NCBI GenBank assembly: GCA_035771175.1
Contig: CM069599.1
Coordinates: 34,939,562 to 35,003,561, forward strand
Direction of reading: 5' to 3'
DNA: 64,000 bases
Source of the DNA: Paratinospora sagittata
Lineage: Eukaryota; Streptophyta; Magnoliopsida; Ranunculales; Menispermaceae
The notes below the pieces were generated by a model. That model made no database searches. It saw only the letters and a list, made by a program, of their open reading frames with translations, and was not told the origin of the DNA. Both the position numbers and the translations under genes were made by a program. Below are positions 50,595-61,100 of this stretch, piece by piece. The first letter of the stretch is position 1, and the number at the start of each line of letters is the position of its first letter.

Positions 50595-51458
50595 TAGAGG
50601 TGTCAGTGGATTGGTTCAAACCGCGAAATCGAACCAAATCGGTATATTCAAATCGGATCGATTTTGGTTTGAACTTTTTAAAATCCGATCGGTTCGTTTC
50701 GTTTCAGTGTATGGATTAAGGTCTAAAAACTCGACCCTAAACTGAACCCAACAAAGGGTAATATTGTAAAATTATATTGACAACACTCTTCGTTTCTCTC
50801 TTCCCTGCGCCAAACCTAGCTGCCCCTCCCACCTACGTCTTCTATTCTTCCCACTTCTTCTTCTTCGAGTTGCTACCCTTTTGCTTCTTGTCTTCAATCT
50901 TCTCGTCTTCTCGCCTCTTAAAAACAGAAAAAAAATATATATATAGTTACTTTTTGATATGTTATTTAGATTTTAGTAGTAATATTAAGTTGTGTAGATC
51001 TTTTCTTTCTCTTTTTAATATTTTTTAAGTTGTTAAAATTAAATTCGGAATGAAAAAAATAATTATTTAGTTTGCACCCATTATAATTAAGATACTTAGA
51101 TCATACTTCCAATTGAAATTAGGACTAATGTATGAACTGCTTCTTTTATGTTATTAGCAAGGCTACCACTTTCCTTATAGTTCTTTATATATATACATAT
51201 ACAAAACCCTAGCTGCACCACATCTCTCTCTTCTTTCTTCTTTCTTTTCTCTTCTCTGATCTCGTCTTCTATTCTTCTCTTTCTTTCTGCGATCTTCTCG
51301 TCTTCTTTAACCTTCATCTTCTAATCGCCATTTTCTTGCCTTTGAAACCCCAAATCGTGAGCTCATTGAGTTTGGGCAACACATTCACTCATCGGAAGCT
51401 GGAAACAACGCCATGGTTTGACTGTTTCAAGCCCTCAAATAAAAGTAACTGAGATTTG
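50595..51458 (+). repeat. Left inverted arm of the hAT element
   Basis: Pairs in reverse complement with 53677-54385. It is CT-rich over much of its length, like a plant 5' leader, and includes a 'CTAGCTGC' block twice (about 50816 and 51209), each matching a separate block of the right arm. Transcription across the element would give a long hairpin. Confidence 0.75.
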
Positions 51459-51942
51459 TAGTTTTGTTCTTCTTTAGATTGTTTTTAATAAGGGTTATTA
51501 TTATGAGAATTATTATTATTTTATATTTTGATGTGATTTCTTTGTATAATACTGTAATTGTATTTGAGTTTTGTGTTCTTGAATTCTTGTGAATCGAAAT
51601 GTATTCTCTAGAATTTGAGTTTCAATTTTGACACTGTGTTTGAACATTTTTGAATGAATTGCTATTTATGTTGAAAAAAGATATTGAGGTTGTTATTTAT
51701 AAGAAAACTGATTTATTATAAGAAATAAAATTGTTTATTATAAGAAACTGATTTTTTTAAAAAATATTATTTTTGGGAAACAATTTTTTTTTTAATTAGA
51801 AACTGATTTTTTTTACGAGTGGGAGATGATTTTTATTTATTTATCAAATTTTAACTTCTTATCAAACCTTAATACTTTTATTTTAATAAGACTATAAGAT
51901 AATTTATTAGAACTCTATATTAATAAATAATTTTTTTTTCAT

Positions 51943-52335
51943 ATGTCTTCAAACAATACCACTGTTGAGACACCTATATTTGATCAAAGTCAAACACCCT
52001 TAACGAAGCAAAGTGCCCCTGATGAGGAGGATACTAATGTTGTGCCATCAAATGATCCATCAAACTTTTCAACTTCGCCAAGGTATAAAAATGGTAGTAG
52101 ACCGACCTTTTTTGTTTGGAATCACTTTGGTAGGACAATTACGATGAAGGGAATGTCGGATAAGGCATCTTGTAATTATTGTGGAAAAGAATATAATTAT
52201 ACAAGTAAAAATGGTACTAGCACACTGGCTAACCATTTGTCCAAGTGTACTAAGTATCCATATAATAGCAAAAAGCAAAGGGTCTTATCTTATCAACAAA
52301 AAGAGCAAGAAGGTGAGAATCAATTGGTGACTTGA
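51943..52335 (+). pseudogene. hAT transposase N-terminus with BED zinc finger
   Basis: A 130-codon open frame. After an acidic, Ser/Thr-rich start, residues about 55-105 form a BED-type finger: VWNHFGR, then CNYCGKEY and a downstream His and Cys in NHLSKC. BED fingers bind DNA in hAT transposases. The frame is ended by a TGA where relatives have Trp, with a further in-frame TAG shortly after where relatives have Gln. The rest of the transposase is therefore not translated from it. Confidence 0.75.
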
Positions 52336-53265
52336 AAATTTGATTAGGAATTAAGTCGACAAGTTCTTGCTGAAACGATTATTGTTGATGAGCTACCTTT
52401 TATATTTGTAGAACGTGAAGGATTTAGAAAGTTTGTTCGGACTACATGTCCCAGGTTTGCTATGGAGTCACGAAATACTGTAGCAAAGGATTGTTGGGAC
52501 ATTTACTCAAGTGAGAAGTTGAAATTGAAAAAATCTTTTGAAGAAAACATCTCAAACAATGTACCTTACTACAAATACTTGGACCTCTTTACAGAACATT
52601 AATTACATGTGTCTCACTGCCCATTACATTGATAAGGATTGGAGGTTGCATAAAAAAATACTCAATTTTTGTGTGATTTCTAGTCATAAGGCGAGGAAGT
52701 TGGTAAGGCAATTGAGATGTGTTTACTTCAGTGGGGTATTGAGAAAGTGTTCACAATCACAGTTGATAATGCAAGTTCAAATGATCTTGCCATTGCATAC
52801 ATTAGGAAAAAGATTGTTAATTGGGGAGGGTGTGTCTTGAATGGAAAGTTCATGCACATGAGATGTTGTGGACTCATACTCAATTTAATTGTTAAAGATG
52901 GTTTGTCAGAAAAAGATGAATCAATTGCCAAAACCCGAAAAGCAATTCGATATGTAAGAAGTTCTTCGTCAAGATTGCAAAAGTTCAAGTCATGTATTGA
53001 ACTCGAGAAGATAAGAAGAAGACTGTGGTGTGTTTAGATGTGTCAACAAGGTGGAACTCAACATACTTGATGTCAGAAGTGGCTCTCAAATATCAAAAGT
53101 CATTTGAAAGATTGGAAGATCATGATCCACAATATAAGTTTGAGATGAATATAGAAACTCCTACAAAATTTGATTGGGATAATGCTCGTGTCTTGACCAG
53201 TTTTTTGAAACATTTTTATGGAGCTATAAAGTGCATTTCAAGGACACTATATGTCACATATATAC
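52336..53265 (+). pseudogene. Decayed hAT transposase core
   Basis: Segments of a hAT transposase in several frames: the LAETIIVDELPFIFVEREGF and CPRFAMESRNTVAKDCWDIY region; TITVDNASSNDLAI, with the conserved D in the VDNASSND motif; HMRCCGLILNLIVKDGL; KAIRYVRSSSSRLQKFK; and, after a frameshift near 53010-53025, VCLDVSTRWNSTYLM with the conserved RWNSTY. Multiple stops and shifts show that it is non-functional. The C-terminal dimerisation region expected after this is missing; foreign sequence starts instead. Confidence 0.75.
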
Positions 53266-53676
53266 TAATCAATAGTTTCCAAAGTAGTATTGACATGGCT
53301 CCATTTGAGGCTTTGTATGGTAGGCCTTGTCGATCACCCACATGTTGGTCTGAGGTTGGAGAGAAGCTACTAGTAGCTCCAGACATGATTCAAGAAGCCA
53401 ATAGAGTGGTTGAAATTATTCGAGACCGATTGCATACTGCACAAAGCAGACAGAAAAGTTACGCAAATTCTCATAGACAACCACTTGAGTTCAGCGTTGG
53501 GGAGCATGTGTTTTTAAAAGTCTCTCCACGAAAGGATGTCTTGAGGTTTGGTAAGCGAGGAAAGCTTTCTCCTAGATTTGTTTGTCCTTTCCAGATCCTT
53601 GACAAGGTTGAACCTGTAGCATATCACCTTGCACTACCCCCACAATTATTAGCAATGCATAATGTATTTCAAACCA
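53266..53676 (+). mobile_element. Ty3/gypsy integrase C-terminal fragment captured within the hAT element
   Basis: Encodes NSFQSSIDMAPFEALYGR followed by CRSP, then GEKLLVAPDMIQEA and a KSYA block, and then the GEHVFLKVSPRKDVLRFGKR integrase C-terminal (GPY/F-like) region to AYHLALPPQLLAMHNVF. It is in the same frame as the preceding hAT stretch, so a 227-codon chimeric frame runs from 53025 to 53708. No other gypsy sequence (RT, RNase H, LTR) is present. It stops where the right inverted arm begins. Confidence 0.75.
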
Positions 53677-54385
53677 CAAATCTCAGTTACCTTTATTTAA
53701 GGGCTTGAAATAGTCAAACTGTGGCGTTGTTTCCAACTTCCGATATGTGAATGTGTCACCCAAACTCAACGAGCTCATGATTTGAGGTTTCAAAGGCAAA
53801 AAAATGGCGCTTAAAAGATGAAGGTTAAAGAAGATGAGAAGATCGTAGAAAGAAAGAGAAGAATAGAAGACGAGATCGGAGAAGAGAGAAGAAAGAAGAA
53901 AGAAGAGAGAGACATAGTGCAACTAAGGTTTTGAAGGTAAGAAAAATGGCGAGAAGACGAGAAGATTGAAGACAAGAAGCAAAGGGGCAATAGCTCGAAG
54001 AAGGAGAAGAGGGAAAAATAGAAGACATAGGTGGGAGGGGCAGCTAGGTTTAGCGCAGGGAAGAGAGACAGAGAAGAGAGAAGAGACGTGGTGGGGGACG
54101 GGGGGCAAGTTTAGCGTAGCAGAGAAGAAAGAAACGAAGAGTGTGAGAAAAAAAATAAAAGGTTAGGGTTATTTGTCAACATAATTTTACAATAGTACCC
54201 TTTATATCGATTCGGATCGGTTTAGGGTCCGTTTTTTAGACTTTAATCCGTAGACCAAACCGAACCGAACCGATCGGATTTTTAAAAGTCTAAACTGAAA
54301 CCGATCCGATTAGGGTAAAAAACCGATCTGAACACACTGGTTCGGTTTGGTTTCGCAGTTTTAGCCAATCCACTGACACCCCCTA
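53677..54385 (-). repeat. Right inverted arm of the hAT element
   Basis: Reverse complement of the left arm. It begins CAAATCTCAGTTAC, opposite GTAACTGAGATTTG at 51445-51458, and ends at the terminus TGACACCCCCTA. It is purine-rich on the plus strand. Confidence 0.75.
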
Positions 54386-55198
54386 CTGTAGAATGCAAAA
54401 TAATATGTTTAAGGAATTTTCAAGATCTACTTTCTAATTTTTAAAATATGGAGACTACTATTAATTTCAGAAGTTAAAGAATCCAATCCCTGTTCTCTAA
54501 CAAAAAAAAAAACAGAGAATCCAATCCCTAAAAATCTCAAACATGTAATGATGTAACTTGACTTTGTCTACTGTACTCATTGAAAATTAATATCGCATAG
54601 ATCTTTTTACATAACAACCAACCAATTGATGAATAACATATTGTTATTGATAATTATGTTGTGCATCCTCAAGATTTTACATTGATGAGTAAAATGGTTA
54701 CCTTTTCTTTCCCATAGAATGATATTAATTTTCTGATATAATACACTCACTACGACATGCTCATCAAATTTATGCTATACCATAAATTTCTGGGAGGCAA
54801 CCAATCTAGTGACATCCTCCTCTCGCAGGAATGGGATCCAAAGTAGTGCCAACAGCTTAGACGGTTCCACAAGTATACTAATTTTATATATATAAAAGAA
54901 AAGGTGGGAGAAGATAGTCGATTGACTGACAGGTGAGGAACTGCAATTATTAAATTACCAGTACACTAAAAAACTTTTTTTGTGCTTCCTTTTCTTGAAT
55001 GGAGGACAATAGAAGAGAGTATTTAGCGAATATCAATTTTAACAATTGGTAATACATCAAGCAGTTAACCAGAAAGAATACCTGAAATTTTAGTTCTGCG
55101 CCCCGCGCCCACATCAAAAGGTCTTTCTATTGTGGCAGCCTTGGTCGTTACTGACCTGTTGCAAAGCAGCTGGCGAGCCTCTATATACACATTCCTTT
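54386..55198. other. Spacer and probable 3' flank of the Rubisco activase-like gene
   Basis: No coding signal. AT-rich. Its right part, next to 55199, should include the 3' UTR of the minus-strand gene. Confidence 0.4.
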
Positions 55199-58100
55199 CT
55201 AATCATCAATATTTTTCATGTACTCCTTTGAGAGTCGAGTTTCCATTATTAGTTGTTGTTCTTTAAGGAGAGAGTAACCTGATTCGAGTAAAGCTTCCAC
55301 AGTTTGCTGTTTCATCCACAGGCAATGAAAAACAGTTCAAACTCAGAAAGGCTTCAGGAAATTTAGCAAATGCAGGAAACTAACATAGCAGCAAACTAAA
55401 AAACAAAAAAACAAAAAAAAAAAAAGGTTGCTGTACTGCAATCTAACATTAATAAATGAATGCACAGTTTTCTGTTACATCACGTTAGCAAACAACAAAA
55501 CATCAAAACTCTATGGAAAATGTTAAGCATAAGTTAATACATATCTTGACGAGAATTTTATGCAACCAAAACCATGTCAAAAAGAAATGCATTTGAATGA
55601 GAATGTGTTCAAGTGATAATGAAGAAATTTCACTAAATAATATAAATATAGCAACAAGCATCCATTCAATTCCTCAATACTTGAAGCCATGTCAATTTCA
55701 GACTTTACCACCACCTCCCATAATTGTACATTTGAAGATTCTATATTTTAAATGAATTTATCTAACCCAGATCACAACCGTGAGTATTGTGTTATAGCAA
55801 CAAAACCCTTCATTGCTCGTTCATTCTTCTCTCATGCACACACATAAAGGTACATTATTGTGAAAGGAGAAAATTAACTTGTATAAATGCATTGAGCCCC
55901 ATCCCTGCCCACAATTCAGTACAACAATTACTTTACCATCCTGTTAAGCTTGTTAATATCATTATGCCGGAGTACTCAAGTTCCCATCCCTGCCCGCAAT
56001 TCAGTATAACAATTATTATACCATCCTGTTCAGCTAGCTTGTCAATATCATTATGCCAGTTCCTAAATTCTAGCTACTCTTCAGTAGGAATTTCTATTGT
56101 CACTAGTTTAATGTGATTCCATGAGTTACAGTTCACATCCATATGAAGGCCACAGATCAATAATTCAACTTTCATAATACAATGTAAGACTTGAAAAAGT
56201 GCTTTAGAATGAATATGACAAGAAAAATCCATTAACCTGAGTACCTTTGGGGGAACGAAAGTTGGAAGTTCATTTTCCTTTTCTCTCTTCAGAAGCGTTT
56301 GCCCAAGATTTTCAAATCCACCAATATCATTTACCCACTACAAATCAAACGGATATTATTGATGAAATCCAGCAAAGTGTTAGATAACTGAGTTGCCAAA
56401 GAATATTGATCTCATATAGCTAATATCACTAAATTTTCAAAATGAAATATCAAATCCAATCATAACAACGGTCACCTGAAAACTAGAGGAAATGTAAAGA
56501 TATATAACAATAGTAAAAAGACCAATTTATTGAAAAAATCACATTTACATAAAAAATTTTAGGTCAAGGAAATAAATACAGCATGCACTTTGGAATCCTT
56601 CCCTAAAATATCTTAATACCAAGCCATTTAAATCCTAACAAAACTATCACAATTGTTTGAGTCAATACTTCACTGAATCCATACAGTGGTTTATGCGTGC
56701 TTCTTGTTTCTCATATCACTCTTGTCATTAGCAATTGCATCTTGAAACATTTTTCAAGCTATAATTTTCATTAAAAGACAAATAATGGATAATATATTTT
56801 CGTCCTGCCAGCCTAATCACTTCTTAAGATACTAAGCCCAATTAAGATTACAATGAAATTCATCCTGCTGAAAAGGTTAGTTCAAATGTCATCTCAGATT
56901 GTTGACTACCTTAGAAATTGACCGATCATAAGTGCGGGACCTAAGAGCTCCATAAAAGTCCAATGCTGCCCATGTAAAAGAAGAAAAGATGGTCATTAGC
57001 AAAAACATGAATAGGATGAATCAATCACACTGCAACAGAAGCTTGGCAAAATATGAATTGGATAAATCATTCACAATGCCACAGAGAAGCTCAGCATCCT
57101 CTAAAGGCATAAAAAGAAAAGACCAGAAATGGAAGAGTGATGAGAAAACCAATGCTAGAAGATCTTGTAAATTGTGATATTCAGAAAAAAGATAAGGATG
57201 ATGTTGCCTCCTTATACAGGAAAAAAGATAAAATAAAATTTATATGCAAGTATCATAAAGGAACAACTAAAACACTACCTTCCCATATTCCTAGTAGATA
57301 GATTGGATAAGAACAGGTAAAGGAAGCATTAGTTCTCTGCTAGAAGTGCAATAGAGAAATACCTTGATTAGGAAACGTTTCCACAATATTTACAACTGCA
57401 TCCCTAGATATACCGTCTTTCTCATACATCCTATGGACAATATTGACAATGTCTTCATGCGTTGGCTGCCTGAGGCACAAATATTTTAAGAACAGAGAGA
57501 TAAGCCTCGTTGGCATCATAAACACAATATAGTAAGTCAATGAAATAAGTCAGTGCCAAAAAGACAAATGTAACAATTGAAAAGAAATTACCCATAAGAA
57601 TTCCTTGAGCAAATAAACAAATTAAAATAAAAGTTAAAAAAAAAAAGCGTTTGTCCAGCATATTCTTATAACAGTAGATTGAGTTTAAATTCATCTCATC
57701 GACTAGCAGGGATTGATTGCAGATTTTCATAATAGGACAGCAAAATCATATTATCTACTCAATATCATTTCAACCTCACTTCTGAGTAGATCTAGTTTCC
57801 AACATAATATAGTGCAAAGATCCTGTACCAACTACCAAATATATTTTGCAAAAATCCAATTTATCCAAGTAACCCTCCAATCAGAAGCAGCAAGGATATG
57901 GGAATTGTATGAGGTGAGTTAGGACAACTTGACAGAAATTAATAGTATATGATACTAGTCAGAAGAAATACTCTACCTAACTTGAAGCAACTATGTGATA
58001 TCATATTTAGAATATAAATAAAAACTTCATTAGGCAAAGCCTCATGAATAAGATGTAAGAAAAAGGAAATATCTATATCTGTAGGAAATATATATATATA

Positions 58101-61100
58101 TATCAGTAGAATGTAGTGGCAATAAGAAACCAAGCCATACAAAACAGTGCCTACCATAGAAATGGCATAGTTAACATTAAGACAAATGAGACCTTCATTT
58201 GTCTAATCCCAAAGAATAGGGATTCGTGGCACCCAAGTGCATACAGACCAATCAGTTTAGTAACAATTCTTTACAAAATCATCTCCAAAACCCTCTAAAT
58301 TAGACTTCGGGCTATCCTTCATAAAACTATTGATGAGTCACAATTTGCCTGTCCATGATAGACAAATCCTTGATGTCATTTTAATTGCTAATGAAGTTGT
58401 TGAAGACTATAGAACTGGGAAGCATTGCGGTGTGTTATTCAAGGCAGACTTTGAAAAAGCATATGACTCTGTAGATTGGGCTTTCCTCGATTATGTTTTG
58501 AAAATTAAGAACTTTGGAAAAAGGTGGCGTGAGCGTGACTGGATAAGTGGGTGCCTGAGTCAGTAACATTCTCCCTCATCATCAATGGTAAAGCAACCAG
58601 AAAGTTCAATGCTTTTAGGGGCCTTCGCCAAGGTGACCCTATTTCCCCATTTCTGTTCGCATTGGTGGTTGATATCCCTAGTAGGATGATGTCTAGGGCG
58701 TGCATGTCCTCTGCGATTCAGGGGTTCTCAGTGGGTAAAGGAGTGGAAGTGTCTCACCTAATGTCTGTCGATGATTCGCTCTTTTTCCTCAATGGAGGGC
58801 AAGAGAATGTGGACTCCGCTCTGAGCTTACTTCTGTGCTTTTGCTGTCTTTCTGGGCTTAAAATTAACATGGCTAAGAGTCAGATGTCGGGCATTAACAT
58901 GAATCAGAGCACTCCGTTGTGGATGGCTGGTAAAATTGGTTGCTCTATTGGCTCTTGGCCTCTTCACTACCTTGGTATGCCATTAGGTGGCAACCCACTT
59001 TGCAAAAGTTTTTGGGATCCAGTGGTTGCAAAGATCTCCCACAGACTTGAGGGGTGGAAAAGGGGTTTTCTTTCGCGAGGTGGTAGACTTGCTCTCATTA
59101 AGGCAGTCCTGTCAGCCATTCCGACATACTATCTTTCTCTGTTTCGAATGCCAATTGCAACTACCAAGACTATTGAAAGAAAGTTGAAGTCATTTCTATG
59201 GAATGGGGCTGATAAAAGTAGTGGGATTCACTTAAGTGGAAGATTGTGAAAAGACCAACGGTGAAAGGAGGATTGGGCATTGGGAACATCATGATAAGGA
59301 ACAAAGCACTATGTGCTAAGTGGTTGTGGAGATTCTACATGGAGAAACATTCATTTTGGGCAAGGGTCGTCACTAGCAAATTTGGGACTATTGAGTACAG
59401 CAGAAGAATCATACCATCTTTAAGAGCCACCTTTAGGAGCCCTTGGAAATACATTCTCTCTCTACTCCCTGAAATACTGTTACACCTTCAACCAGTGGTT
59501 GGCAACGGGCACATAATTAAATTCTGGGAAGACAGATGAGCTAGTGATATCCCTATAGCTGAGATGTTCCCTAGACTATACCATATCTCCACTTTCCCTA
59601 ATCATCCCATAGCTCACTTTCTCCATGACCAGGATATAGTTGCTTCTTTCCCTTGGAACCTTCATTTACCACCCTTACGGTTGGTCAAAATGCTGAGTTG
59701 GCTAACTTGCTTAGTTTGTTGAGTTTAGTTCATCCCACACTTGGAGATGATGGATTCAAATGGGCCCTTCACCCTTCGGACCATTTTACATGTAATTCCC
59801 TTTTCCAATACCTTATTGATGACCCCTCCTTTGCTACCTTTAACCTGGCACCTGTTTTGTGGAATGCTCATGCCCCATCTACAGTTAAAATTGTTGGGTG
59901 GATTTTGGCTCACGGTAAGCTTAACATGGATGATGTACTTCAAAGGAGACTTCCTCATATCTCCTTGCTTCCTCATTGTTGTCCTTTGTGCTGTAATGAT
60001 GCTGATGATGTTCATTTATTTTTCAGATGCCCTTTCTCCAAGGTGCTATGGGGGAAGTGGCATTCTCGGATTGGGCAGGCGTATTCTATCCCTGATACTT
60101 ATGAGGAGTGTGTGTTGGTGAATCATGTTCGTGGTTTAAATGGAAGACAAAGTCATATCATGAGTGTTGCAAATCTAGCAACATTGTGGATTATTTAGAG
60201 GGAACGCAACCATCGTATCTTTGATGATGTATCTAAAGGTGCAGAGAGACTGTGGTGTGATGTTATTGTTATGGCTAGCTCGTGGTTGGTTGCCTATAAA
60301 ATTAACGGAGATTATTCTATTAATGATTGGACTAGGAATTGGGGAGAATGTATGTATTGAGTTAGGGCGAGGCTGCATGTTCTAAGTTAGAAGGGGTCTT
60401 GTGTGTGCCTTTGTGTTGCTGTTGGTGTGATGAGGATGCATGCTCTGAGATAGGTTGTGTGTATGTGTTCTTGTTGGTGCTAGAGCACTGCTTGTGCTCT
60501 CTCTTTGTTTCAGCTATTTTGATCCATTAATATATTGTTTGTTTACTCTCACAAAAAAAATAATGTAGGATCAATTTTACAATTTACAGACCAGTCACCA
60601 AGCATTTCCACAAGAAACTGATGATTTGTGATATCATGATTGTGCCAGATTGTTAAGAATCAACATAAAAAGTTAAAAAGAAGTTTTGGTACCATGATTG
60701 ATGTGGCATGAACTTCATATTGCAAGGAAATTTTTCATCACACATTCAACCCAAAAAAGGGAAAAGAAATTCACATCCATGATCTGAAAAATGCATTTAA
60801 ATAAAATAAATTAGCATAAAAAATTAATCTGAAGATATTCACACACCAATAGAACTTCTCCATTCTTCCATCACGAATCAGGGGAGCATAAATTGTTGAA
60901 AAATCATTCCCTGTAACAATGATAGGAATTCTATTTGTAACATCTGATTCTCTCCAATCTTGTCCAATACTAACTCTTGTAGGATTATCAGACAAATTCA
61001 TCAAGGTCCCAACAACAATTTGATTGTTGACGGTCATTTGAGTGTTACCTAATATAAGCATAAACAAGAACAAATGTAAGCAACGAGTCTTGCTGAAATT

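Larger units (their letters stand above)
50595..54385 (+). mobile_element. hAT-family DNA transposon with long inverted terminal arms, inactive
   Basis: Ends TAGAGGTGTCAGTGGATTGG at the left and the reverse complement of TAGGGGGTGTCAGTGGATTGG at the right. Behind them the inversion continues over long arms: left 50595-51458, right 53677-54385. Matching blocks include ACGTCTTCTATTCTTCCC, CTAGCTGCCCCTCCCACC, ATCTTCTCGTCTTCTCGCC and GTAACTGAGATTTG. The left arm carries about 280 extra bases (roughly 50920-51190). Between the arms lie hAT transposase remnants and a captured Ty3/gypsy integrase piece. The flanks CAGGTCAC and CTGTAGAA do not match, so the expected 8-bp target duplication has decayed or the ends are misplaced. 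Class is based on the BED finger, transposase motifs and terminus. Confidence 0.8.

Noticed and set aside
50587..54393. 8-bp target-site duplication of the hAT element
   Set aside because: CAGGTCAC on the left and CTGTAGAA on the right do not match, so no duplication is claimed.
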